A stretch of 64,000 bases of DNA, taken from Neobacillus pocheonensis (GTDB lineage: Bacteria > Bacillota > Bacilli > Bacillales > Cytobacillaceae). The DNA lies in NCBI GenBank assembly GCA_023702235.1, contig JAMQCR010000002.1:1364501-1428500 (forward strand), in the 5' to 3' direction. Shown here piece by piece: positions 55,041-64,000 of the stretch. Position 1 is the first letter of the stretch, and each line of letters opens with the position of its first letter. A program made the position numbers and the translations under genes. The notes under the pieces are model-generated. The model did not search any database, had not been told where the DNA came from, and worked only from the letters and a program-made list of their open reading frames with translations.

Positions 55041-55316
55041 TCACATTTCATCTTTATATAATTCAGCATTCTCCTTGCTAAGCTTTTCAAGCGTTTCTAT
55101 AGATGTATTTTTAATTTGTTCCACACCTGAAATTCCTTCATGCTGAAGCCATTCGAAGAATTTATAAAATTCATGAACATATCCAAGTAGGGTAGAGGAG
55201 GAGTACTTTGCACGTCTTTTTGATCGAACATATTCCACTACATAGGAAGGCATACCTTTTAACTTTAGCTCTAGCCTCTGTTCATGAACCATTTTTTCTC
55301 TCGATGGAGCTGGCAT
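55041..55316 (-). pseudogene. XerS/phage-integrase-like N-terminal domain fragment
   Basis: 91 residues: LKLKGMPSYVVEYVRSKRRA, KYSSSTLLGYVHEFYKFFEW, then helices ending ENAELYKDEM. This matches the SAM-like core-binding domain of XerS-type tyrosine recombinases. No catalytic domain follows; the sequence changes at about 55040. AGGATGAG precedes the ATG. Confidence 0.6.
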
Positions 55317-55438
55317 AGTAACTCATCCTTTCATAAATATCTCGAATGACGAAAATTGTCGAAAATTGCGTGAAATATAATTTTAACGAACAGTCTACCA
55401 TAATTTCATTATTGTAAATAAATTTGTATCCTCGTGTT

Positions 55439-55693
55439 TTAAAAATTAACCTCAACGATTTCATAATCCTCACTGCTATCAGATTCACCAGTGATACAAG
55501 TAAAACATCCATTCCATTCAACAATAGCAGAACCAATTGCCCAAATAGGGGAGTCACAAGTAATACAAACTGCTCCAGCTCTTTTATTTTCCGCAGCTGA
55601 TTTAAGTTTTTTCTTTATTTCCTGTAAATCTTCACTTTTATTATTTTTAACATAACTTTTAGCAAATTCATTAATAGATATAGATATCATCAC
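55439..55693 (-). CDS. small protein with two CxxC motifs (zinc-ribbon-like)
   Basis: 84 residues from GTG 55693 (AGGAG 9 nt upstream); TTG 55699 and ATG 55690 are alternatives. N-terminal helix INEFAKSYVKNNKSEDLQEI, then AGAVCITCDSPIWAIGSAIV, CFTCITGESDSSEDYEIVEV. Two CxxC pairs suggest zinc binding. Conserved-looking Bacillus protein of unknown function. Confidence 0.6.
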   Translation of the reverse strand: MMISISINEFAKSYVKNNKSEDLQEIKKKLKSAAENKRAGAVCITCDSPIWAIGSAIVEWNGCFTCITGESDSSEDYEIVEVNF

Positions 55694-55699
55694 AATCAA

Positions 55700-56525
55700 A
55701 TACTCCTGTCCTAGATAGGTTTTTCAGAGTCCTTAGCATCCATACCTGAGAAGAATAGAAATCATGAAATTCTCATTATACCAAACAGACATTCTATTTA
55801 CTATCCTTATTATTCGTTAAATGGTGATTTAACGCGAAGTTAAAAGAAACGGTTAAATTCGGTTCCCTCCCATCAAATAGTGTTAAATAACAAATTTATA
55901 CACCGTTTTAAGACTTATGAAAAATAATCACAATCGTACTACTGATGATTCATTTATTCGATTTTGCTACCGCAATATGGACAAGTTTTCAATTCAGATC
56001 CTCTCCTCAATCCTTTTTTAGAACTTTCCATCCCCAATTGAAAATTCATTTTTCTTTTCCCTTTTTGAACAAGTGCACCAGGAAGGACAAAAGATGCTGC
56101 TTCTTTTTTTCTATTATTCTTTTAGTCTCCTTAATCTTATCTATTTTGAATCCGTTCGTAATTATACGTCCATCAGTTATAAGCTACTATTTTCTTTAAA
56201 CCATTTTGAATCCTTTTGTCATGAAAAAAACAAAAAATAAAATCATCTCGATCGATGCATGTTATGAATTTATAAATTTTTTAACTTTTCATTTTTTCCG
56301 AATGGTCAGCATATCGCTAATTGGGACGATATTAAACATTTCGCTCTACAAATACATGGAAAGACCATTACTTATGAAAGTTTCATCCTATTTAATTATT
56401 TGTGCATATTGTGAGAGGAAACGTCACTACCTTATAGACAATTCCCAAAGGATTAAGGTTGCATAAGCAACCGTCAAGCAGGCTCGATGTTATCAAGACC
56501 TAAAATAAAAATATCCTTAAAAATA
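55700..56525. other. gene-poor region with a zinc-ribbon micro-ORF
   Basis: Only a short reverse frame at 56049-55954 (MNFQLGMESSKKGLRRGSEL then KTCPYCGSKIE) looks possibly coding; the CPYCGSK motif resembles half a zinc ribbon and the frame is open upstream, so it may be a truncated gene. The plus-strand 86-codon frame at 56206 has no binding site and no family features. Confidence 0.3.
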
Positions 56526-56566
56526 AAGGAGAATACATATTAGATATATTTATGTATTCTCCTTTT
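56526..56566. terminator. long A/T-rich hairpin
   Basis: AAAGGAGAATACATA, loop, TATGTATTCTCCTTTTT: 15-bp stem with A and T flanks, probably bidirectional. Confidence 0.75.
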
Positions 56567-56567
56567 T

Positions 56568-56660
56568 CAATTAAAGCGCCCGATTGCGGAAGATCAAGAT
56601 AAATGATTATGATTGATGCATTTTGTTGTTGAACTAACTCACTCGTTACTTTAAGTATGC
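56568..56660 (+). repeat. interspersed repeat, two decayed arms
   Basis: CAATTAAAGCGCCCGATTGC then GGAAGATCAAG (arm B-like) and, at 56626, GTTGAACTAACTCACTCGTT then ACTTTAAGTATGC. Bases 56661-56845 hold no gene. Confidence 0.6.
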
Positions 56661-56845
56661 ACAAGCTATTTTAGAGATTTTGTTTACTCAACAAAGATCA
56701 CATTTATGAGGGTCTTTTAACTAAGTCCCTGTTTGTGGAACAATTAGAATACTTCGGTTTTTTTACTTCTACCAGCTGACCTAATTGTTTCAGCTGTTTT
56801 TCTTGGTCTTTGCGATGACATTGGGTCTGACCCCCGAATTTATGG

Positions 56846-58044
56846 CTAACAAACTTTTAATTCTCTCTTTAAACGTCGATATTCCGTTGGGCTGGACCTC
56901 ATATATTTTTTAAATAATCGGCTAAAGTAATTGGAATCATGGAAACCCACTTGATTAGCAATTTCTTGTACGGAAGAATCAGTTTTTTCCAAATAAAATA
57001 AGGATTTATCAATTCTGAGCTTATTAAAAAAATCCATTACACTGGTTCCAACTTCTTTTTTAAAAAGATGGCTGAAATGATATCTGCTTAAGTGGCAATA
57101 ATGAGCGATATCTTCTAAAGAAACTCCTTTTTGATGATTCTCTTTCATATAACGAATCGCCTGTTTAATATTAGGTGAAACATCACCAATATATATATAT
57201 TTTCTACCTGTTCGGTTAACCATTCTGCATAATTACAAACTTTCATAACAAATTTGTCATATCGGATCGTATGATAGAGATCTTGAATCACATTTGCCGT
57301 ATTGGCCAAAATCGAGACAGGACTTACTCCGACTTCTAAAACAATTCTAGACATCATCATCAGCAGATCAATGACCTCTGATTTAAAGACATCTTCATTA
57401 TAGTTATAAATCTCAGCAACCCTATTCATGATTCCTTTCATTTGGGTTACAACCCCTTCTGTGTGCCCGATTCTAACGATCGAAAATAATTCCGACTTTT
57501 CTTTCGTTAAAGGAATCATTAATGATTCAACTATGTTTTTTCTCATATCTGTATGAAAAATTAATTTATTCCCTTGAAAAAACCTTCCGGACATTGATTT
57601 TTTTGCCTCTTCAAATGAACAAATGAAGAAAGCACGGTCATCATAAAAATTTCCAATACCAATAGATACATGTATGCCAATTTGATCTGAGGCTTTTTGA
57701 ATCTCTTCTGCCAGTAAAAGGACTTCCCTCTTTTTATCTTGTGGATTTACCTCATGAAAATCCAATAAGAGCGCAAGAACGCCCTCTTCCGTCCATGCCC
57801 ATAAAAATGGAATAGGTAAGAGACTGTCTAATTCTTCTACAAGCTTTCGTCCGATCTTCATTTTCCATTCAATCGGTTTTCCCTCAGCTAAATCTGGATA
57901 GCGATCCATCGAAACTAAAACAACGACATTGGGCTGAATATTCACTCCATACTTTTCTTGTAAAACTTCAAAGGGAGCCACGTGGACAAAGGTTCCTGAA
58001 AGCAGTAGCTGTGAAAAAGATATTTGTGTCAGTTCTTCGATCAT
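56846..58044 (-). pseudogene. AraC-family regulator, one frameshift
   Basis: N-terminal about 270 residues form a sensor region (VLVSMDRYPDLAEGKPIEWK, IGIHVSIGIGNFYDD, SFEEAKKSM; GGDEF-like, as in CdaR/PucR-type sensors), followed by the AraC HTH pair GVSLEDIAHYCHLSRYHFSH, LFKKEVGTSVMDFF and VQEIANQVGFHDSNYFSRLF. The two parts are in different frames that meet at an ATATATATAT run near 57190, so a slippage of the dinucleotide run is the likely cause. Next to, and in the same direction as, the lyase/MFS genes, which it probably controls. Confidence 0.85.
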
Positions 58045-58134
58045 AATCCAAGCCCCCAAATAGAATAGAAGCTATTCTACTCGAATGAAGATGAGTAAAA
58101 AAGCTTCCATGATTCTAGACAATTCTAGACATTC

Positions 58135-59693
58135 CTACCATTCTAGTTTTCCCATTATAAATTCGACAGCGTTTAGGATTTCTCCTTCACTTATCAGGTT
58201 GGTAATAAATTGAATATCCGGATAAAAATATCGATCTTCTTCTACAGTTGGAACCGCACTCCTGATGAGTTCATAAACCTTTTGGCTGACGGGTGAAGGT
58301 TTTAAAGGTTGATGAAAATCCAACGCTTGAACAGCTGCCATCAATTCAAGTCCTAAAATATACTCTAGCTTTTTAGATATTTGATAGGCCTTTTTTGCCG
58401 CAAAATAAGCAAAACTGACAACATCCTCTTGATTTGCACTGGTTGGTGTATTATCAACGGTTGCGGGATGAGCAAGAACCCTTATTTCATTAAGCAGCCC
58501 CGCCGCCGTATACTGTGGAATCATGTAACCGTTATTTAAGCCTGGTTTTGCTACGAGAAAATTCGGAAGCTCACTTACATGATAGTTGACGAGCCGATCT
58601 AGCCTTCTCTCTGAAACCTTTGCAAGATTAGCCATCGCTATGCCATCGTATCCGCATAGATACCGACGAATGTTCCATCAAAATTCCCAACCATTAGGGC
58701 ATCTCCCTGATCCTCAGTGATAATCAGTGGATTGTCACTTGTTGAGTTCATTTCATTACAGATGGTAAATTCCGCATCTTTTAAAACCTTTTTTACAGCT
58801 CCATGGGCTTGAGGAATACATCTCAGGCTAAGTGCATCCTGTATTCTGTAATCCTGATATTTTTCAGCAATCTCACTGCCTTCCAGCATTTTTACAATAT
58901 TTCGTGCTGTGACAGCTTGCTCTTCATGCCTTTTAACCGAATGGGTTCTTGGATCAAAAGCTTTAATGGTTCCCTTTAATGCTTCTAGTGACATGGCACC
59001 TGCAATATCCGCTGTTTTTGCTACCTGAATACTGTTATAGAGAGCTAATGAAGCGAAAGCTGTGACCGAAGTCGTTCCATTTATTAGGGATAATCCTTCC
59101 TTACAGCCCAATGAAACAGGCTGCAAACCAGCTTTTTCTAAAGCTTCACTCCCTGGAATCAGCTCACCATTGTACCATGCTTTTCCTTCCCCCATTAACA
59201 CTAAGGCCATATGGGCTTCCGGAGATAAATACCCAACCGACCCTTCTCCAGGGGCAAAAGGAACAATTTGGTGATTGAGCAGCGACCTTAAAAGTTCTAA
59301 AGTCGCTAACTTTACACCAGAGAAACCATTCCCTAAATTAACTAGAATCATGAATTGGATGGCTCTTACCACTTCTTTTTCCAACGGGTCACCGACTGAT
59401 ACTGCATGAGAACGAATAATATTTTTTTGAAGAACCTCGGCATCTTCTGAGGAGATCGTTTTTGTTACGTTACTGCCAAATCCTGTTGTGACCCCGTAAA
59501 TGACCCGTTCTTCATCTAAAAACTTTTCAATGACCGATCGCGAAAGATTTACCCGGTCCCTGTAATCTTGTGAAAATAAAACCTCTGCATCATATCTAGA
59601 AACAGCAATGATTTCATTTATGGAAATATCTCCATCACCTAGTGTAACTTTTTTTATTTCCTTTGGGTGGATTTTTGATATAGTTGTAATCAT
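58135..59693 (-). pseudogene. aromatic amino acid/histidine ammonia-lyase homologue lacking MIO triad, one frameshift
   Basis: About 520 residues when rejoined. Family residues: Tyr in VIYGVTTGFGSN, NGTTS (INGTTSVTAF), YRIQDALSLRCIPQAHG, NSTSDNPLI, and after the slip SERRLDRL and TPTSANQEDVVSF (the conserved Glu). The MIO-forming Ala-Ser-Gly is absent: GSVGYLSPEAHMALVLMGEG stands where histidine lyases have GSVGASGDLAPLAH. The tyrosine before SLRC is leucine. Such MIO-free relatives include ergothionase. One A is missing near 58637 (ATGGCATAGCGATGG, expected ATGGCAATAGCG). If a sequencing error, the gene is intact. Confidence 0.85.
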
Positions 59694-59741
59694 TTTCCTT
59701 ACCTACTCCCTTCAAGTTCCAATATGACCAAGAAATAAATG

Positions 59742-61114
59742 TTATCTTCTTGCTTCAACACTCTTTTCCTCTCCAATTAGGCTAATAGCACCGTCCAGAT
59801 TTGGATCACTCGCTTCATTCAAGCCAAGTGATTTCGTTTCTGGTGCCCATGCAATTGAGACAACCGTTCCAATCAATAAGATAATCGACATGACGATCAT
59901 CGATGTGGTCATTCCATAGGAACTTACACTAATCGGTAAAAGGAAGGTTCCAATGGCTGAACCGATTCGGCTGATCGCTGTCACAACCCCAACGCCTGTA
60001 CCACGAATTTCCGTTGGGAATAATTCAGCTGGATAGACAAGTGTAAGATTCGAGGCTGCAGACATTACAAAGGTGAAGATGGCAAAAACCATGATAGCAA
60101 AACCATGCGATCCTGCTGGCAGAAGACTGAGAATAAATAAGGATACGGTCAGGATAATAAACGTATAAATGGTAAAACCGCGGCGTGAGAGCTTTTCTGT
60201 ACACCATAAACCAGCGATTGCCCCCACAAGAAGGAATAGATTTAACAGCATATCAACCGTGAAGGTTTCTTCAAAGCCCATTTTTTCTAATATGGTTGGA
60301 AGGAAAGTATAAATGGCAAAGTAAGGAACTACCTGACATACATAGAATAGACCGCCAAAAGCAGTGCGTTTCCAAAGATGTTTGTTGAAAAGATCCTTGA
60401 TTCCATAATGAGTGGCAGCATCTTGCGAAATCGTTTCATCCATTACGGCATGAGGACCAATATATTTTCTCACGATTTCTCTTGCCTCTTCATTTCGACC
60501 CATCTTCACAAGCCATCTTGGAGATTCTGGAGTTCCAATACGCATCACTAAAACTATTATGGCAGGAACCACTGCACTAACAAGCATCCAGCGCCAAGAG
60601 TCAGGTCCCATCTTTCCAAGATAATATCCTACAACATTGGAAAGGACATAACCAACTGTCCATAAAACATTTAATGATGATAATAGAATGCCTCTGTACT
60701 TTCTCGGCGCAAATTCCGCAAGTAAAGTAGAACCTACTGCATAATCCCCACCAAGAGCAATACCGATTAAGATCCGCAGAATGAAAAGCGTTACTGGATC
60801 ATTTACAAAAAATTGCAGAGCAGATGCTATTGTAATAATGACAAAATTGGATAAGAAGATTTTCTGTCTGCCAATTTTATCAGAAAGTCCGCCAAGCAAA
60901 AGACTTCCAAAGAATAATCCGATTAAGGCTGAGCTTCCAATCAATCCATTCCACAATGGACCGAGATGCATTTGCGGGCAAGGAGACTAAGGGCCATACC
61001 AATGATCCCAAGAGCATATCCATCCGAAAAATTGGAACCAAAGGTCAAAGCTGTAATCCTGATATGAAACTTATTTAATGGAGCGTCATCCATCCTATAG
61101 GTTTGTACGTTCAA
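59742..61114 (-). pseudogene. MFS transporter (sugar/aromatic-acid porter type), one frameshift
   Basis: Twelve-helix MFS protein: LLLGGLSDKIGRQKIF (loop 2-3 motif), RILIGIALGGDYAVGSTLLA, EFAPRKYRGILLSSL, and TPESPRWLVKMGRNEEAREI before the central loop. The true start is TTG 61114 or ATG 61093 (MDDAPLNKFHIRITALTFGS), in a frame broken at about 60972 by one missing C (CTTGCCCGCAAATG, expected GCCCCGCAA). It lies 48 bp upstream of the lyase gene and probably imports its substrate. A cre-like site lies about 90 bp upstream. Confidence 0.85.
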
Positions 61115-61203
61115 CGGAAATTCCCCTCTCTAATTTTTGATTTTTCAGATATCTGAACCGAAAAAAATTATATTAACGACTCCATTCCTCCTCATAGCTA
61201 GCG

Positions 61204-61219
61204 ATTAAAGCGCTTTCAA
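61204..61219. promoter_or_regulatory. candidate cre (CcpA) site
   Basis: ATTAAAGCGCTTTCAA matches WTGNAARCGNWWWCAW with one mismatch (T for G at position 3). It sits in the promoter region of the MFS/lyase genes, where carbon catabolite repression would be expected. Confidence 0.5.
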
Positions 61220-61402
61220 TTGATTAATAAATTTGTAATTAATTAATCAATTAGTGTGATAAAGTGATTATATCTATATTTAAATCATTTGACTCTAGAG
61301 GATATTTCGAAATATTAGCACATTATTGCTATTTTTAGAAATTTTAGACTTATGCGTAATAGGAAAGGATAAGCTTGCAAAAGTTTATCCTTTCTATGAG
61401 CC

Positions 61403-61429
61403 AAAAAAAGACGCCCTTTCAGACGTCTA
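61403..61429 (-). terminator. terminator of sarcosine-oxidase-like gene
   Basis: On the minus strand AGACGTCTGAAAGGGCGTCT then seven T, overlapping the stop codon. Confidence 0.75.
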
Positions 61430-62090
61430 CTCCTTATAATTCCTTATTGAAAATCCGGTTAGATCGTAATCAGATTTTCCCTTTGTAATGACCTGACTGA
61501 TTATTTCACCAATCACACTTGAAAATTTAAATCCGTGACCAGAAAACCCAGCGGAAATAAACAGATGCGGGTACTCAGGATGCTGGTCTAAAATAAAATG
61601 TTCATATGGCGTTAACGTATAGAAACAGGTACTTCCTTTTACTAGATGTCCATTCGCTGAAGGCATATATTTTCCTAAAAAAGCACGAATCTCATTTTCA
61701 TCATCAGGTCCATAGGGGCTTACTGTTTCATCGGGGTCAACCTGAGCTCCTCCATCATGGCGGCCGATTTTCAATCCACTTCCGCCAATACTCGGAAACC
61801 CGTAATAATGGGCATTTAGTAAATCAACCGTAAAGGCGGGAAATACACTAGAATCATATAATTCCGGGTCACACTTAAACCATGAAACAGTTTTCCTGAT
61901 CGGCTGAAGCGAGAGATCCATTCCTAAATCTTTTAACAGTTTCCCCGACCATGCACCTGCACTGACAACCACAAAATCTGAATGGTAGGTGTCATTCGCT
62001 GTTCGAATGGTTGCCCCATTCGAATGAACTTCAATCTTTTCAGCCTTTGTAAAGGGAAGCAAAGTCATCCCATTTGCCAGGCCCTGGTTT
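61427..62090 (-). pseudogene. sarcosine oxidase/N-methyltryptophan oxidase-like FAD enzyme, N-terminus missing
   Basis: About 215 residues of the C-terminal part of a DAO-family enzyme: SDFVVVSAGAWSGKLLKDLG, RKTVSWFKCDPELYDSS, STCFYTLTPYEHFILDQHPE (Cys for covalent FAD) and FISAGFSGHGFKFSSVIGEI. The N-terminal Rossmann GxGxxG part is absent: before about 62090 the sequence turns into an unrelated palindrome-rich block. It would oxidise N-methyl amino acids such as sarcosine. Truncated, so presumably inactive. Confidence 0.82.
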
Positions 62091-62139
62091 CCTCCCTTGA
62101 TTTTTTTAATGGTTTTAGATTTTTGAAGTTTGGTTTAAA

Positions 62140-62660
62140 CTTTTTTCCTTTTGACTTGCGAAGCGAGTGAGCTCCCAAAAGGGGGATGATTTTTCCCCTT
62201 TTGCAAGTAGAACGAAAAACACGCATAGGCAATAGGTCAAGGGCGCTCTTCGCACAAAAAGTTTTTTGCTGTTGTGAAAGCGCCCTTAAGCAAAAAAGTT
62301 TTTTGCCCCTTGACCGATTGACTAGCTTTCTTAGCTTCTAGCCGGAAAGGCTCGGGTTCCTACCGGCTGGAAGGTTAGAAAGCTTGCGCTGTTTTACGAT
62401 TCGGAAGGCAAAAGGGAAAAATCAACAATAAAAGCAGCCGTTTCGGCTGCTCTCCTTTTGTCTTTTATTCTTTTGATCTTTCAATCCTTTTTCTTTTATT
62501 CTTTTAATTTTTCAATCTTTGTTCCGGTTTTCGGCTCGTTCGGTATGGCGGCGTAAGCCGTAAATGGAACAGGAACCTACGGAATGTAAGCGTAAGCCGT
62601 ACAGTCCGTGGTTATCGGTCCATTTATACTTCATGAATGGCTAACGGGCGCTTTTATGGA
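62140..62660. other. palindrome-rich structured non-coding block
   Basis: No ORF. Nested inverted repeats: GGTCAAGGGCGCT...AAGCGCCCTT...CCCCTTGACC (62227-62317), AGTTTTTTGC repeated at 62260 and 62298, CTAGCCGG...CCGGCTGG (62338-62370), CTTTCTTAG...GGTTAGAAAG, and GCGTAAGCCGTA twice (62550, 62589). Higher GC than the surroundings. It begins where the oxidase gene is cut, so it belongs to an inserted element or a plasmid-like piece, but which is unclear. Confidence 0.6.
62430..62460. terminator. strong hairpin inside structured block
   Basis: AAAGCAGCCG, TTT loop, CGGCTGCT followed by CTCCTTTTG. Confidence 0.7.
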
Positions 62661-62666
62661 GTAACG

Positions 62667-62714
62667 AAAAAAGCCCAATTTCTTAATTTTAATGCTAAGA
62701 AATTGGGCTTTTTA
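62667..62714. terminator. long perfect bidirectional terminator
   Basis: AAAAAAGCCCAATTTCTTA, loop, TAAGAAATTGGGCTTTTT. Confidence 0.9.
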
Positions 62715-62823
62715 TATTGGAATTTCCTTAACGTTGTATGCATTTTCCTGATGATACCCCTAATAAGACCTAATTTTATATGATTTTTGATATGACAAGT
62801 TTTTTTGCAAGAGTCTTAGTAAC

Positions 62824-63441
62824 TTATTTAGTAAAGACTTGATTTCCTATTCTTATAACTTTAGAACGAGTAAAAATCCATTTATTCGTAACTAAAGATG
62901 GATTGTAATAATAGGTTAAGCCATTTGAAGGATCCCATCCTTTAAACGCATCAATAACAGCTCGATAAGCTGTACGATTAGGGGTCATATTATACTGATT
63001 ATCTAGCACACAAGTAAAAGCGTTAGTTTGAAAAATAACACCGGATACCGTCTTAGGGAACACATTAGATTTGGTTCGGTTTAGAATAACAGAAGCTACA
63101 GCTACCTGTCCTGTAAAAGATTCACCCCTTGCCTCTCCATGAACAACATGAGCCATTCTCTCCACATCTAATAATCTATTATATGTGCTAGTACCTACTA
63201 CTCCGTTCGCATAAAGACTTGTATCTAATTGAAACTCCTTGACAGCTCGTTCTGTTGCCGGGCCAAAGTACCCCGTAGGTGAAGTATGCAGATATCCCAT
63301 TCTTACTAAATTTTTCTGTACATCATACACTTGATTGCCTCTGCTATGATATTGCAATAATGTAGCTGCTTCTATTTTCGGAACCTGGTAAAACAAAATT
63401 AAAACCATGGCTAAAAAAAATAACGTCCTATACTTTTTCAA
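62824..63441 (-). CDS. secreted cell wall hydrolase, SleB/YkvT type
   Basis: 205 residues. Signal peptide (TLFFLAMVLILFYQVPKIEA), one peptidoglycan-binding_1 domain (YHSRGNQVYDVQKNLVRMGY, TGYFGPATERAVKEFQLD), then the hydrolase_2 domain with the catalytic Glu in MAHVVHGEARGESFTGQVAV, SVILNRTKS and SGVIFQTNAFTCV. Related to the spore cortex-lytic enzyme SleB and to YkvT; the size and layout fit YkvT. TTG start with GAGGGAG upstream. Confidence 0.9.
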   Translation of the reverse strand: MKKYRTLFFLAMVLILFYQVPKIEAATLLQYHSRGNQVYDVQKNLVRMGYLHTSPTGYFGPATERAVKEFQLDTSLYANGVVGTSTYNRLLDVERMAHVVHGEARGESFTGQVAVASVILNRTKSNVFPKTVSGVIFQTNAFTCVLDNQYNMTPNRTAYRAVIDAFKGWDPSNGLTYYYNPSLVTNKWIFTRSKVIRIGNQVFTK

Positions 63442-64000
63442 TAAAAACTCCCTCTTTTCCTACACTGGCCCATTAAACATATGTAAAGCAATTGTAGCAA
63501 TATATTCCTTGCCAATGTAATTATTCAAACATATTATATAGGAATAACTTGGAATTTCCTATATTTTCGTGAAAATTTTTGTGTAATCATTTAACTTACA
63601 TTTTTTCTTTGATAACGTTTTCATGATATAACCCAGATTATTCATTCTACTTCTGATTAGCTCTTTTTTGAATACAGTGAGTGAAATATGAGACCTTCTT
63701 CGATTGTTGCTAAATGAGGATTGTGTGAGCGAAACTTGGTGTTTGAACCTTGGGAAAAGCCTACCTGGACGAAGGTAGGTTCATAAATGGTGTTTAAAAA
63801 AAGCTATTGAATTTTTATATAGTTCAATATGGGGTACCGCCACACTACAAATGATTCTAAATGTCTTTCCAGTATATGTTGTAAGGATTTTTCTATCGCT
63901 ACTGATTGCCCTGGTAATGGAGTGAGCGAAAATTCATTGATCTATGTATTCGATTGACTGGATTAAGAACCAGTATGGACAGTTCAGTATATTTTCATTC
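63442..64000. other. intergenic end of window
   Basis: No gene with signals on either strand. There is a hairpin CCTACCTGGACGAAGGTAGG (63760-63779), a cre-like TGATAACGTTTTCA (63610-63623) of low confidence, and the promoter region of the hydrolase gene. Confidence 0.4.

Noticed and set aside
3851..56660. CRISPR array as an explanation of the repeats
   Set aside because: Copies are kilobases apart, have internal hairpins and lie between genes; there are no regularly spaced spacers and no cas genes.
56740..56830. Reverse-strand GGGGGTCAGACCC next to a short frame, possibly a transposase end
   Set aside because: Only about 25 codons are open and no transposase motif is visible; too little to name.
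63610..63623. cre site TGATAACGTTTTCA
   Set aside because: One mismatch and far from any catabolic promoter; the neighbouring gene is a cell wall hydrolase.

Overview
The window looks like chromosomal accessory DNA from a low-GC, spore-forming Bacillaceae (Bacillus/Neobacillus-type). Evidence: an intact spore photoproduct lyase pair (splA-splB), four DUF3231 proteins, Sda-like sporulation checkpoint remnants, a SleB-type cell wall hydrolase, strong AGGAGG-type ribosome binding sites, frequent TTG/GTG starts and clean stem-plus-T-run terminators.

Layout. 1-5.5 kb is a nest of mobile elements: an IS3 element inside a group II intron remnant, a second group II intron, and an IS110-family element. 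5.5-12.5 kb holds single-gene units (M15 peptidase, sedolisin-like S53 peptidase with a His-rich tail, beta-propeller protein, DUF3231 protein, darcynin-like protein, tyrosine recombinase), each separated by copies of one interspersed palindromic repeat. 12.6-16.4 kb is a TetR-controlled electrophile/quinone-type detoxification locus (TetR, hydrolase, Old Yellow Enzyme, MDR oxidoreductase) with two matching operators. 17-20 kb has an EamA transporter and decayed genes. 20.2-25.5 kb is a compact type III polyketide cluster (synthase, methyltransferase, FAD reductase, MMPL exporter). 26-33 kb is small sporulation or membrane genes and more repeats. 34-37 kb is a UV/spore-repair island (uvsE remnant, splA, splB). 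38-46.6 kb has a second IS3 element, a frameshifted bd-type oxidase (cydAB), a Rieske oxygenase facing a truncated staygreen (chlorophyll dechelatase-type) gene, and a third group II intron remnant containing a 0.8 kb tandem duplication. 46.7-56 kb carries a second DUF3231/membrane-protein pair, an apparently intact IS110 copy, an MGDG-synthase-type glycosyltransferase and several fragments. 56.8-62.1 kb is a catabolic locus: AraC regulator, an aromatic-lyase homologue lacking the usual MIO tripeptide, an MFS transporter and a sarcosine-oxidase-like fragment. The end holds a palindrome-rich non-coding block and a SleB/YkvT-like hydrolase.

The main unexplained system is the repeat family: about 20 loci of a 90-110 nt element built from two AACTAA...TTAGTT hairpin arms around a variable central hairpin. 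The two full-length IS110 copies sit inside it, an IS110-like derivative has its left junction in it, and two different group II introns have their 5' ends in it. Single arms flank a lone tyrosine recombinase gene, and several neighbouring genes are cut off where a repeat begins. This parallels how IS1111-attC elements and class C-attC introns use integron attC sites, although the recombinase is not IntI-like and the genes between repeats face both ways.

At least ten otherwise well-conserved genes carry one-base lesions, mostly deletions, so either extensive pseudogenisation or an unpolished long-read assembly must be considered. Gene calls marked pseudogene should be read with that in mind.
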